From Paenibacillus tundrae (lineage in GTDB: Bacteria > Bacillota > Bacilli > Paenibacillales > Paenibacillaceae): a DNA stretch of 64,000 nucleotides. Location: contig NZ_CP145605.1 in the NCBI RefSeq assembly GCF_036884255.1, forward strand, positions 4,464,001 to 4,528,000, given 5' to 3'. The notes beneath the pieces were generated by a model. The model saw nothing but the letters and a program-made list of their open reading frames with translations, was not told the DNA's origin and searched no databases. Shown piece by piece: positions 10,701 to 19,740 of this stretch. Position numbers and translations under genes: made by a program. Every line of letters begins with the position of its first letter. The stretch's first letter is position 1.

Positions 10701-10935
10701 GGATGATTTGAGTTACGAAATCCAATGTGATTGGTTCGATATATACTTTGTCAGCCATGTTTGTATCGGTCATGATCGTTGCAGGGTTGCTGTTGATGAG
10801 GACAACTTCCACGCCTTCTTCTTTCAACGCCTGGCAAGCTTGCGTACCGGCATAGTCGAACTCGGCCGCTTGACCGATGACGATTGGTCCGGAACCAATC
10901 ACCAGGATTTTTTTGAGGTCTTTGTTAATCGGCAT
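7717..10935 (-). CDS. carB: Carbamoyl-phosphate synthase, large subunit
   Basis: Makes carbamoyl phosphate from bicarbonate, ammonia and two ATP. At 1072 residues it is full length. It has the duplicated ATP-grasp layout, seen as the paired starts [20 protein letters not shown] and [20 protein letters not shown] about 550 residues apart, and a C-terminal MGS-like allosteric domain (about residues 930-1072). It starts one base after the carA stop. Its stop codon sits inside the right-hand flanking repeat of the MITE-like element, so an insertion has landed exactly at the 3' end of the gene without truncating it. Confidence 0.97.
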   Translation of the reverse strand: MPINKDLKKILVIGSGPIVIGQAAEFDYAGTQACQALKEEGVEVVLINSNPATIMTDTNMADKVYIEPITLDFVTQIIRQERPDGLLPTLGGQTGLNMAVELARAGVLERENVKLLGTQLTSIEKAEDRDLFRDLMRELEQPVPESVIVTTLEESLEFANEIGYPIIVRPAYTLGGTGGGICANEEELRETVAAGLRYSPIGQCLVEKSIAGMKEVEYEVMRDKNDNCIVVCNMENFDPVGVHTGDSIVVAPSQTLSDREYQMLRSASLKIIRALNIEGGCNVQFALDPHSFQYYVIEVNPRVSRSSALASKATGYPIAKMAAKIAMGYTLDEIVNPVTGQTYACFEPTLDYIVSKIPRWPFDKFTSANRKLGTQMKATGEVMAIGRTFEESIHKAVRSLEIGVHRLYLKEAETLDEATLNERLIKADDERMFLIAEAFRRGYTLQQLQDLTKIDWWFLDKIEGLIKFEDTIREESELSSETLYQAKRLGFTDRAIAELRAQGQPAGTLTTEAEVRARREEENLRPVYKMVDTCAAEFEATTPYYYSTYETENEVLPSDKKKVVVLGSGPIRIGQGIEFDYSTVHAVWALQKAGYEAVIINNNPETVSTDFNTSDRLYFEPLFFEDVMNVIEQEQPVGVIVQFGGQTAINLAAPLRNAGVTILGTDLESIDEAEDRKKFEHLLSRLEIAQPKGKTVTSVDDAVETAQGLGYPVLVRPSYVLGGRAMEIVYSDAELLTYMEQAVKINPEHPVLIDRYMLGKEVEVDAICDGETILVPGIMEHIERAGVHSGDSIAVYPPQHLSQDLKEKIVEITIKIAKELKTIGLVNIQFVIHDGQVYVIEVNPRSSRTVPFLSKVTNIPMANLATQAILGVKLKDLGYVDGLWPETDHVSVKVPVFSFAKLRRVEPTLGPEMKSTGEVMGRDPNYAKALFKGLIGAGMKIPATGAIVVTVADKDKDEAVPLLEGFYRLGYKIMATGGTAAALEAANIPVTKVNKLSEGSPNILDMIRSGEANFVFNTLTKGKTPQRDGFRIRREAVENGVVCMTSLDTISALLKMLETINFSSEAMPAFVN

Positions 10936-10936
10936 G

Positions 10937-12076
10937 TTATTGTGCTCCTTTCACTGCAGCTGCCAATACGGCTTGACGTGGCTGTGGTGGGTTAGTGATT
11001 TTGTGCTCACGAATCATCTCGATGAAACGATCGAACAGATAGCTGTTATCGTAAGGCCCTGGCGCTGCTTCCGGATGATACTGTACCGAAAACGCTGGGA
11101 ATGTTTTATGTTTCAGACCTTCAATGGTCTTATCGTTATTGTTGATATGTGTTACTTCCAGATCTGTGTTCTTCACAGAATCCTCATTCACCGTGTAACC
11201 ATGGTTCTGAGAAGTGATGAAGCAACGTCCACTTTCAAGCTCTTTCACCGGATGGTTTCCGCCGCGGTGTCCGAATTTCAGTTTCTCTGTGTCTGCTCCT
11301 GCTGCAAGCGCGAAGAGTTGGTGACCAAGGCAGATGCCGAAGATCGGATATTCGCCGAGCAACTCACTGATCATTTTAACTGCGTGAGGTACATCTTTGG
11401 GATCCCCAGGGCCGTTAGACAACTGGATACCGTCTGGGTTCAGGCGACGAATCTCGTCTGCAGTTACATCATGAGGCACAACAACTACGTCACAGTTACG
11501 TTTGCTAAGTTCACGCAAGATCCCTGTTTTTGCACCGTAATCTACCAACACAATGCGTTCAGCCGTTCCTGGGCTACTGTACACATGAGGAGTCGACGTC
11601 AGTGGAACTTGGTTACGCAGCTCAGCGATTGTTGTATCGCCCATCATCTCCAGCAGTTCTTCCACAGGTTTCGATCCTGTTGTGAGAATTCCCTTCATCG
11701 TGCCGTGGTGGCGAATCCGGCGAGTCAACATGCGTGTATCAATCTCACTGATACCTACAATGCCGTATTCTTTGAGCAGATTGTCTACGCTGTACTCTGC
11801 ACGCCAGTTACTTGGCGTTGGCTCATGACGACGTACCACAAAGCCGTGTACAAATGGACGAATCGACTCAAAGTCATCACGTGTAATTCCGTAGTTACCG
11901 ATTAACGGATACGTCATGGTTACGATTTGACCGCAATAAGAAGGATCCGAAAGCACCTCTTGGTAGCCTGTAATTCCCGTATTAAAAACGACCTCACCCG
12001 TTGTTTCACCTTCAGCTCCGAACGCTTTACCAGTGAACAGTGTGCCGTCTTCCAACAATAATCTCGCCTGTGCCAT
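10937..12076 (-). CDS. carA: Carbamoyl-phosphate synthase, small (glutaminase) subunit
   Basis: Hydrolyses glutamine and channels ammonia to CarB. Full length at 379 aa. The class I glutamine amidotransferase triad is visible: the nucleophile Cys in GICLGHQ at about 249, and His and Glu in QYHPE at about 334 and 336. The start at 12076 has a good AGAGGAG site. It is separated from pyrC by a roughly 360-bp stretch dominated by a long imperfect palindrome, and runs directly into carB. Its position in the PyrR-controlled operon makes it the pyrimidine-linked enzyme (PyrAA). Confidence 0.97.
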   Translation of the reverse strand: MAQARLLLEDGTLFTGKAFGAEGETTGEVVFNTGITGYQEVLSDPSYCGQIVTMTYPLIGNYGITRDDFESIRPFVHGFVVRRHEPTPSNWRAEYSVDNLLKEYGIVGISEIDTRMLTRRIRHHGTMKGILTTGSKPVEELLEMMGDTTIAELRNQVPLTSTPHVYSSPGTAERIVLVDYGAKTGILRELSKRNCDVVVVPHDVTADEIRRLNPDGIQLSNGPGDPKDVPHAVKMISELLGEYPIFGICLGHQLFALAAGADTEKLKFGHRGGNHPVKELESGRCFITSQNHGYTVNEDSVKNTDLEVTHINNNDKTIEGLKHKTFPAFSVQYHPEAAPGPYDNSYLFDRFIEMIREHKITNPPQPRQAVLAAAVKGAQ

Positions 12077-12103
12077 CCCATCTCACTCCTCTGTGTTTAT
12101 CAA

Positions 12104-12313
12104 CGTTGAATGTCATTTCGGTTGAACTTAGCTTAAGTTTGAGCGGCTCCGCGGACAGAAAGCCCTGCGATCGCTGTTATCTCCTGATTACTTTTTAATC
12201 AATTTTTCAATTGATGTAATCCGGTGATAATGGCGAGCGCTTCGCTTCTTCGGGTTCTTTCTGCCCGCTCCGCAGTTACTTCAGCGTCCAAGTTCAAAAG
12301 ACTGCATTCAACG
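12104..12313. repeat. 210-bp imperfect palindrome between pyrC and carA
   Basis: The two halves of this stretch are imperfect reverse complements of each other. Outer arms CGTTGAATG (12104-12112) and CATTCAACG (12305-12313) match exactly, as do TTGAACTT (12122-12129) and AAGTTCAA (12290-12297). Further in, GACAGAAAG pairs with CTTTCTGC and GCGATCGCTGTTATC pairs loosely with GATAATGGCGAGCGC. The centre is an AATCAATT/AATTGAT hairpin near 12197-12214. In the pyr mRNA it would fold into one long interrupted hairpin. It has no coding potential. The rest of 12077-12434 (12314-12434) holds nothing I can name. Confidence 0.75.
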
Positions 12314-12434
12314 TGCTTGTTTCTTATATTGGACTCTCGGCATAAGCTGCCTCGAGTTAGTTAGTTATAAAGATGTTACTCATTAACATTTGTAGAATAA
12401 GAATTAATCCGTATCAGTTCAGTAATTTACCAAT

Positions 12435-13739
12435 TTACTGTTGTACCGTGTTATTCCATACGCTTTTGCCATCTACCCACGTTTGCATAGGCCAGCCTTT
12501 TAGCTTCCATCCTGTAAATGGTGTATTTCTACCTTTAGTAGCAAATGTAGATGGATCAACTGCTTGTTCTTGATTCAGATCAATCATCGTAATATCGGCT
12601 GGAGCACCCTCTTCAAGCTTACCTGTATCCAGTCGGAATACTCGTGCTGGATCAGCAGTCATTCGTTTAACCAGGAAGTCGAGTGTCCAGATTCCTGTCT
12701 CCACAAACTTCGTGTAGAGAAGTGGGAAAGCTGTTTCGAAGCCGACGATTCCGAATGGTGCAAGTTCCATTCCTTTTGCTTTCTCTTCTTCGCTATGCGG
12801 TGCATGATCCGTTACGATCATATCCAGCGTTCCGTCCTGCAAGCCTTCAATGCAAGCCTGCACATCACGTGGTGAGCGTAGCGGTGGGTTCATTTTCCAG
12901 TTAGAATCCATACCCGGAATATCTTCATCAGATAAGAGCAGATGGTGCGGACATACCTCAGCAGTTACCTTGATTCCAATGGACTTCGCCAAGCGGATCA
13001 AGCGAACCGATTGTTCTGTGCTGACATGGCATACATGGTAGTGAACTCCCGTTGCTTCAGCTAGCAGGATGTCCCGCCCAACATGAATCGCTTCGGATTC
13101 ATTCGGGATGCCTTTGATGCCGTGACGTTTGGAGAATTCCCCTTCGGTCACATAGCGACCCACAACCAGTGAATCGTCTTCACAGTGGGCAATAACCGGC
13201 ATATCCATACTTGCTGCAAGAGTCATCGCGTCCTTCATCATTTGCGCATTTTGTACGCCAACTCCGTCATCCGTGAATCCAATCGCACCCGCTTCTTTCA
13301 GTGCGGCAAAGTCGGTAAGCTCACGACCAAGTTCATTTTTGGTGATCGCCGCATATGGCAGCACTTTAACCAGGTCAGCTTCCTTCGCTTTATCCAGTAC
13401 CAGCTTCACGATATCCGGATTGTCGGTTACAGGTCTAGTATTTGGCATACATGCAATCGTAGTAAAACCGCCTTGTGCCGCTGACCGCGCGCCTGTTTCG
13501 ATCGTCTCTTTGTGTTCGAATCCCGGTTCGCGCAGATGCACATGCATGTCAATCAGCCCTGGGATAACCAGTTTGCCTGAAGCGTCCGTTATACGCTCAG
13601 CTGACTTTTCCGCAAGTTGTACGGCCTCGTCTTCCACTCCAGCGATAGCTTGAATCTTTCCTTCATCTATAATGATGCTTTTCCGTTCAAGTTCCCCTTT
13701 TTGATTCAAGACATTTGCATTTTTAATAATCTGTACCAT
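12435..13739 (-). CDS. pyrC: Dihydroorotase
   Basis: Cyclises carbamoyl aspartate to dihydroorotate, the third step of UMP synthesis. At 434 aa it is a class I (Bacillus-type) dihydroorotase. The zinc-binding DMHVHLREPGFEHKETIETG motif lies at about residues 63-82, later metal His residues occur in VIAHCEDD and VCHVST, and the catalytic Asp is in VTDHAPH. The start is supported by GCGGAGG. It follows pyrB by about 120 bases in the same direction. Confidence 0.97.
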   Translation of the reverse strand: MVQIIKNANVLNQKGELERKSIIIDEGKIQAIAGVEDEAVQLAEKSAERITDASGKLVIPGLIDMHVHLREPGFEHKETIETGARSAAQGGFTTIACMPNTRPVTDNPDIVKLVLDKAKEADLVKVLPYAAITKNELGRELTDFAALKEAGAIGFTDDGVGVQNAQMMKDAMTLAASMDMPVIAHCEDDSLVVGRYVTEGEFSKRHGIKGIPNESEAIHVGRDILLAEATGVHYHVCHVSTEQSVRLIRLAKSIGIKVTAEVCPHHLLLSDEDIPGMDSNWKMNPPLRSPRDVQACIEGLQDGTLDMIVTDHAPHSEEEKAKGMELAPFGIVGFETAFPLLYTKFVETGIWTLDFLVKRMTADPARVFRLDTGKLEEGAPADITMIDLNQEQAVDPSTFATKGRNTPFTGWKLKGWPMQTWVDGKSVWNNTVQQ

Positions 13740-13862
13740 GATTGCCCTCCGCTTCGGTTCTGTCCGACTTCCTAGAAGCCGGATGATTTGGTTTATCGTT
13801 TACCCTCTTATTGCTCTATAAGAACTCTCATCCGTAAGCCTATGCCCTTGAGCCCAACGTTG

Positions 13863-15367
<1,505 letters not shown>

Positions 15368-15390
15368 TCATGGCCCCGTGACGAGGAGAA

Positions 15391-15429
15391 CAAAAAAGAC
15401 TCCTTGCCGTGTTTAATGGCAAGGAGTCT
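15391..15429 (-). terminator. pyr leader attenuator (intrinsic terminator)
   Basis: On the minus strand a perfect 12-bp stem AGACTCCTTGCC / GGCAAGGAGTCT with a 9-base loop runs into a TTTTTTG tract, about 55 bases before the pyrR start codon. This is the conditional terminator of the classical PyrR attenuation system. Upstream of it lie the PyrR-type hairpins and a run of sequence that could form the alternative antiterminator, including a small CTTCAG/CTGAAG hairpin at 15436-15453. Confidence 0.92.
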
Positions 15430-15525
15430 CCAAACTTCAGTCTACGCTGAAGAAAGTTTACTCTCGGGGATGCACCGTTTCGTTTGCCGCAGCAAATAAA
15501 CGATGTATCGTTCACGTTACCTTGC

Positions 15526-15593
15526 CAGTCTCACGGGACTGATTTAAAGGTGCTATTCATGACGTCCATCTGGCAGTACCTCACAGGGTACTG
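15526..15593 (-). promoter_or_regulatory. Two tandem PyrR-binding-type RNA hairpins in the pyr leader
   Basis: Two hairpins with the CNGNGA hexaloop typical of PyrR targets. The first transcribed (15593-15574) is CAGTACC, loop CTGTGA, GGTACTG, a perfect 7-bp stem. The second (15541-15526) is CAGTC, loop CCGTGA, GACTG, followed by the usual GGCAAGG. The second fits the published PyrR consensus best (AGTCCCGTGAGACT). Known Bacillus attenuators carry one such loop each, so the doubling is notable. Confidence 0.75.
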
Positions 15594-15622
15594 TTATCCA
15601 TCAGGTCGTTTTATCTTCATGA

Positions 15623-15651
15623 ATTATGACAGAAAGACAACCCCCTGTCAA
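15623..15651 (-). promoter_or_regulatory. Sigma-A promoter of the pyr operon
   Basis: Minus strand TTGACA (15651-15646), a 17-base spacer, then CATAAT (15628-15623). It is well placed about 25 bases before the first PyrR-type hairpin. A small GATTCT/AGAATC hairpin lies upstream near 15690-15705. Confidence 0.85.
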
Positions 15652-15810
15652 CACCTCACCATAACAGGCGAAATTCCTCTGCTGTGATTCTCTTAGAATC
15701 AGCATTAGGGCTGAAAAACATCCATGCACACTACATTTCATTCGTTATTCATAATTATACAATAAATCTGTATATTTATCCATAGGTAATTATTCAAGGC
15801 TGTACACCAA

Positions 15811-15850
15811 AATAACCCTTTTCCCACATTGATAATGCGGAAAAGGGTTA
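15811..15850 (-). terminator. Terminator of the UbiA cassette
   Basis: Minus strand TAACCCTTTTCC and GGAAAAGGGTTA form a perfect 12-bp stem, with a small inner CATT/AATG pairing, followed by TTATTTT. It lies about 100 bases after the last gene of the UbiA cassette and isolates the cassette from the pyr promoter. Confidence 0.8.
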
Positions 15851-15950
15851 TAAAAGGTTTCGTGAATGTATTTAATGGAACAGTACGATAAGATATTTTT
15901 TCATGAATAGGCACATCATTATTTGTTATCCCGATAGGATAATCGACGGA

Positions 15951-17267
15951 TTAATTCCAACTCTGCGACTCAACAACAGCCTTCTTCCCTAATTGCTCGT
16001 AAGATTGTTTAATGGTCGTGAGTGTCTCCATATGACGATATATATTATTGCCTGCTGTTATGAGTATACTTACGATCAATAAACCAACCAGAACTTTTTT
16101 TCCCGTTCCCTGACGTAAACCAATAACAAATCCTCCGCCTAATAGGAAGAAAGCAAACAAATAATGCCCAGCATACAGATACATGTCATATTGGAATACG
16201 GCGAGTCCAAAGCCAACGACAATATGAAGCAAAAATGCAAAAATAATATAAGGAAGCAGTGTCCAAACTTCACGTTCCCGAATACCTTTGATTGCTCCGG
16301 TTAGAGCAAGAAGCAAGATGAACACTCCTGTAATTTGCACATATATTGGATTGGATCGTGTGAGATCTGTGACAAACGCAACCATGCTCGGGTCAAGCAA
16401 AATAACTTTTGGCGTTAAGATCGGATTAATGGTTAATAAATTCAGTGCTTTCCAGTGAACGGCGAACTGAAAAGGTGTTGCATAACTCGTTCCTCCGTTT
16501 TGAATACCCAGCAGCCAATTGGTTACCCAGCTTCGTCCACCGAGGGATACATATTGAATAACGGTAAATATTACAATCAAGGCACCTGCCAATAACATAA
16601 TCCCGATAAATTTTGTCCATCCAGCCTTACTTCTCCACGTCCGCATATTGCCAAACAATGCAGCAGCAAATGGAACAATATTGGTTGATGTTAACCCAAA
16701 ATTCACAGTGGCCAGAACAGCATGAGGTACAACACGAACTTCATTCTGTTCGCGAGAATATTGCAGATATATCACAGATAACAAGATAACAAATTGAACA
16801 TATGGGTAGGAATCAGGAATCAGAGCCGTGAACATCAGATATGAACTGAAGCCAAATAAAAGCGCAAAAAGTAACGGTATCGTGATCGTTCTGTCCTTCT
16901 TACTTAGAAAAACAAATACCAATACAACAGAAGCAGCGTTTATAAAGGATTGCAGGACGAGAAAGAATCCATTGCCACCTAACAACTGCGCCCCAGCGCC
17001 CAGAGCAAGAGCCATAAACGAAATTAGCGGATGAATGATGGATGAGCTATTGGTTCCGTAATACATCGATGGATCGAAATTGAATAAATTAAGCGGAAAA
17101 AGATGTGTACTAAATGGCGAGTAGACTGCCAAGCGATCTGCATTTTCCGAGATATAACTTACGTATGCCAGATTCATGACACCATAAAAAAGGGCAAAAC
17201 CAACGAACAAGTACAGTGCTGCCCAATTTGTTTTGCGATTATAAAATATGTATTCTGAAAATTTCAT
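15951..17267 (-). CDS. Polytopic membrane protein, possible GT-C type glycosyltransferase
   Basis: A 438-residue integral membrane protein with about ten or eleven hydrophobic segments and a short basic N-terminus. I do not recognise a precise family. The first extracellular loop (about residues 40-80) carries an acidic NFDPSMYYG motif, and a later loop has PDSYPY. Acidic residues in the first outer loop of a many-segment protein are the layout of GT-C glycosyltransferases, which use polyprenyl-phosphate sugars; this is inference. It is the last gene of the cassette with UbiA, a HAD phosphatase and two SMR-type proteins, where a transferase using the flipped lipid-sugar would be expected. An O-antigen polymerase-like or other membrane protein is possible. 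Confidence 0.72.
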   Translation of the reverse strand: MKFSEYIFYNRKTNWAALYLFVGFALFYGVMNLAYVSYISENADRLAVYSPFSTHLFPLNLFNFDPSMYYGTNSSSIIHPLISFMALALGAGAQLLGGNGFFLVLQSFINAASVVLVFVFLSKKDRTITIPLLFALLFGFSSYLMFTALIPDSYPYVQFVILLSVIYLQYSREQNEVRVVPHAVLATVNFGLTSTNIVPFAAALFGNMRTWRSKAGWTKFIGIMLLAGALIVIFTVIQYVSLGGRSWVTNWLLGIQNGGTSYATPFQFAVHWKALNLLTINPILTPKVILLDPSMVAFVTDLTRSNPIYVQITGVFILLLALTGAIKGIREREVWTLLPYIIFAFLLHIVVGFGLAVFQYDMYLYAGHYLFAFFLLGGGFVIGLRQGTGKKVLVGLLIVSILITAGNNIYRHMETLTTIKQSYEQLGKKAVVESQSWN

Positions 17268-17347
17268 GCACTCACATCCAATTTCTTTGATTACAAAACA
17301 TGTTATGAACTTCAGACCAAGCTGTATTTAGAATAGCCTCGCCCGGA

Positions 17348-17668
17348 CTACAGTACGAGAAAACATAACCCGCCCATGATGCAAATGACACCTAACCAGC
17401 GCAGTGTGCCGACATTTTCCTTAAATGCAAATCGAGCGATAAACAGCGTCCACACATAAGTGAGGGCATTGGCAGGTAATACCACCGTCAGTGGCAGAAA
17501 CTTCAATAATAAAATATTCAGCAGTGCTCCTGTACCATAGAAGCCGAGTCCCATCAATACATGTATTCGTCTGCGGCTGGTTGCATAGGCTTTCAATCCT
17601 GCCCCCCCCATCGCCCCGCATAACGTCATCACAATGAGCACAACAATCATCCAGCTATCGATCAACAC
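17348..17668 (-). CDS. Small four-helix SMR/EamA-type membrane protein B
   Basis: A 106-residue protein with four hydrophobic segments, like half of an EamA transporter or an ArnF-type flippase subunit. It starts at a GTG and overlaps the preceding SMR-type gene by 14 bases, so the two are almost certainly made together. Family knowledge: paired short EamA/SMR proteins such as ArnE/ArnF form heterodimers that move undecaprenyl-phosphate sugars across the membrane. The central LPANALTYVW segment sits where the conserved signature of this family lies. Drug efflux of the EmrE kind is the alternative. Confidence 0.8.
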   Translation of the reverse strand: MLIDSWMIVVLIVMTLCGAMGGAGLKAYATSRRRIHVLMGLGFYGTGALLNILLLKFLPLTVVLPANALTYVWTLFIARFAFKENVGTLRWLGVICIMGGLCFLVL

Positions 17669-17984
17669 TAGTCAATGTCACCCCAATTCCGAGCAATACA
17701 ACGGCTGCCAGCTTTTGGACGGTAATCTCCTCACCGAGTAGGAAATATCCATAGATCAGAGCAAAAATGTAACTGGCACACATCAAGGGATAAGCAACTG
17801 ACAACTTTTCCAACGCGAAGGCTTTGATCATCAAAATTGCACCCAGTCCGTAACATACGAAGCCGGCACCCAAGAAAAACCAGTCCGTCAGTCCCCATTT
17901 CCAGAACAGTTGACCTGTCGCTGTAAGAAAAGCAGAGATAAGCATTAGCAGCTTTCCCGTATGGCGAATTCTTACTTCCCCCAC
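17655..17984 (-). CDS. Small four-helix SMR/EamA-type membrane protein A
   Basis: A 109-residue four-helix protein with a Q-x-x-W-K-W motif in helix 1 and a YPLMCASY segment in helix 3. These resemble the ArnE/EmrE group. It starts at a GTG (17984), overlaps the HAD gene by 13 bases at its 5' end and the partner SMR gene by 14 bases at its 3' end. The tight overlaps argue for a heterodimer working on the product of the upstream UbiA and HAD enzymes. Confidence 0.82.
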   Translation of the reverse strand: MGEVRIRHTGKLLMLISAFLTATGQLFWKWGLTDWFFLGAGFVCYGLGAILMIKAFALEKLSVAYPLMCASYIFALIYGYFLLGEEITVQKLAAVVLLGIGVTLTSVDR

Positions 17985-18604
17985 GATAACGCCTCCGTCT
18001 CCGGCACATGTCTGTTGATAAAATACCGCTGTGCCACGAGCTGCATCACCGGCATATCAGACAAGGAATCTGAGTAAGCGCAGGACTGATCGTAGTCAAT
18101 CACCATGCCCTTCTGATCGAGATATGCTTGTATACGTCGCACCTTCTCCTCACCTTTGCAATTCAAACCTTCAACGGTACAGGTATATCCTTGATCATGG
18201 CGTACAAGTTCTGTTCCAATTACGTGATCGACCCAAGGGAAGTTCTCAAAATATTTCATGTACGCATGTGGAGATGCTGTAACGAGCAAAACATGATAAC
18301 CCGCTTCCTTGCGATGTTGCATCTCCACACTGGCTTCAGCAAAGATAGCTTTCCGCAATCTGGAGTCAAAAAAATGACTTAGATCTTCTTCCGTCATGCG
18401 TTCAATCCCTTTAAAATACGAGCGTTTGACTCGTTCAACACTCATAAGTCCTGCCTTAAACATCAGTGTGTGTAGAGCAATCACAGGTAATCTCCACGAT
18501 TGTCCTGGATAACGTCGAACACCATAATGCACGAATTGAAACATGGAATCGGTACGTATAATCGTTTTATCAATATCAAATATCGCAATTTTTGTACTTC
18601 TCAC
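17972..18604 (-). CDS. HAD-IB family phosphatase (SerB-like)
   Basis: A 210-residue haloacid dehalogenase-type hydrolase. Motif I is FDIDKT with the nucleophile Asp at about 10 and the acid Asp at 12; motif II is the Ser/Thr in VTASPHAY; motif IV is YSDSLSDMPV. A helical cap lies between motifs I and II. It starts at a GTG behind AGGGGGA. It is 36 bases after the UbiA gene, and in some bacteria the two domains are fused. The likely substrate is therefore the polyprenyl-phosphate 5-phosphoribose made by UbiA, giving polyprenyl-phosphate ribose. Phosphoserine phosphatase is a less likely reading in this context. Confidence 0.85.
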   Translation of the reverse strand: MRSTKIAIFDIDKTIIRTDSMFQFVHYGVRRYPGQSWRLPVIALHTLMFKAGLMSVERVKRSYFKGIERMTEEDLSHFFDSRLRKAIFAEASVEMQHRKEAGYHVLLVTASPHAYMKYFENFPWVDHVIGTELVRHDQGYTCTVEGLNCKGEEKVRRIQAYLDQKGMVIDYDQSCAYSDSLSDMPVMQLVAQRYFINRHVPETEALSWGK

Positions 18605-18640
18605 TTTGATCCCCCTTACGCTCCAGAAATCACAAACACC

Positions 18641-19555
18641 TTATTCAAAAATAGCAAAAATGCAGATTACACTAATCACATACAGAATTACGGTAATGAG
18701 TATAGGCTTGTCCTCAAATAATACCCGATCAGGCGAACCACCCTGGTTCTTCATATGAATCAAATACAAGTAACGGAACATACCATAAATGACTAAAGGA
18801 ATCGTCCACATAAGGTGTATCGTTCGATCCGACGTAAATGTAAATAACGAGTAACTAATAATCGTTGCTGTTGTAACAATGGTATTAAACTGATCCAATA
18901 AGGTAATCGAATAGTTATCAAGAACCTTACGATGAGAGCCTGTATTGCCTTCAAGCAAAGTAAGTTCGTTTCTCCGTTTTCCAATGGCCAGAAAAAGTGA
19001 AAGTAACAGCGTACAGATTAAAAACCAAGGAGTAAAAGGAACATGAATTAACACTCCACCTGCAATTGCCCGTAACACAAAGCCAGCTGCAATGGTCATC
19101 ATATCCAATATCACAAGATGTTTCAGCACAAATGAATAAGATACATTCAGTATAAAGTACACGATACACAATACGCCGAATATCGGGTTGACCACAAATG
19201 CTGTTCCTACAGATCCAATCAACAGCAAAGCACCAAATAGAAGGGCATGCGTCGGGTTAACCTGTCCTGAGGCAAGTGGGCGGAATTTCTTCACCGGATG
19301 TTGCTGATCCCTTTCTCTGTCCACATAATCATTCAGAATATATACGCAGCCTGCAACCAGACTAAATAAAATAAAACCAAGTATCGTCGTTAGAACCGTT
19401 TCTGTGCGAATTTCTTCAAAAGAAAACAATAATGCTGCAAATAATAATGCATTTTTGGTCCATTGTTTAGGCCTTAACAATCGCAATAATCCTGATAGAG
19501 TGTTCCCAGTTCCTACTGAACTAGTTGACACTGAGTTCGTACGTGAAGATAACAA
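18641..19555 (-). CDS. UbiA-type polyprenyl-phosphate phosphoribosyltransferase (DPPR synthase-like)
   Basis: A 304-residue membrane enzyme of the UbiA superfamily. It has the markers of the decaprenyl-phosphate phosphoribose synthase branch: LLRPKQWTKN at about 26-35, the Asp-rich NDYVDRERD at 75-83 followed by HPVKKFRPLASG, and LAIGKRRNEL near 190. About eight or nine hydrophobic segments follow. The family transfers 5-phosphoribose from PRPP to a polyprenyl phosphate (mycobacterial Rv3806c is the model). It starts at TTG behind a GGAG site. It is the first gene of the five-gene cassette and follows the terminator of the aminotransferase gene. The exact lipid acceptor is not known. Confidence 0.85.
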   Translation of the reverse strand: MLSSRTNSVSTSSVGTGNTLSGLLRLLRPKQWTKNALLFAALLFSFEEIRTETVLTTILGFILFSLVAGCVYILNDYVDRERDQQHPVKKFRPLASGQVNPTHALLFGALLLIGSVGTAFVVNPIFGVLCIVYFILNVSYSFVLKHLVILDMMTIAAGFVLRAIAGGVLIHVPFTPWFLICTLLLSLFLAIGKRRNELTLLEGNTGSHRKVLDNYSITLLDQFNTIVTTATIISYSLFTFTSDRTIHLMWTIPLVIYGMFRYLYLIHMKNQGGSPDRVLFEDKPILITVILYVISVICIFAIFE

Positions 19556-19660
19556 TTTCCATAACTCCCTTCAATAACAACTTCTGTCTATACAAACAAC
19601 GTAAAGACTTTATCATATGTTGCTTGTATATTTTTGTAAAGGGGAATTTACCCTTAAAAT

Positions 19661-19688
19661 CAAAAAAAAGAGACCGATATCGGTCTCT
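19661..19688 (-). terminator. Terminator of the aminotransferase gene
   Basis: A perfect palindrome AGAGACCGATATCGGTCTCT (19669-19688) followed on the minus strand by eight T. It lies about 50 bases after the aminotransferase stop and separates that gene from the UbiA cassette. Confidence 0.9.
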
Positions 19689-19740
19689 TCTGTGATCTAT
19701 CCTATTCAAACAAAAGTTTGTGTTGAACTAAAAGTGTTCA

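Noticed and set aside
10877-11905. 342-codon open frame on the plus strand opposite carA
   Set aside because: Antisense to full-length carA, no ribosome site and no recognisable domain.
15484-15687. Leader peptide gene upstream of pyrR on the plus strand
   Set aside because: It is on the wrong strand and is the complement of the PyrR leader hairpins.
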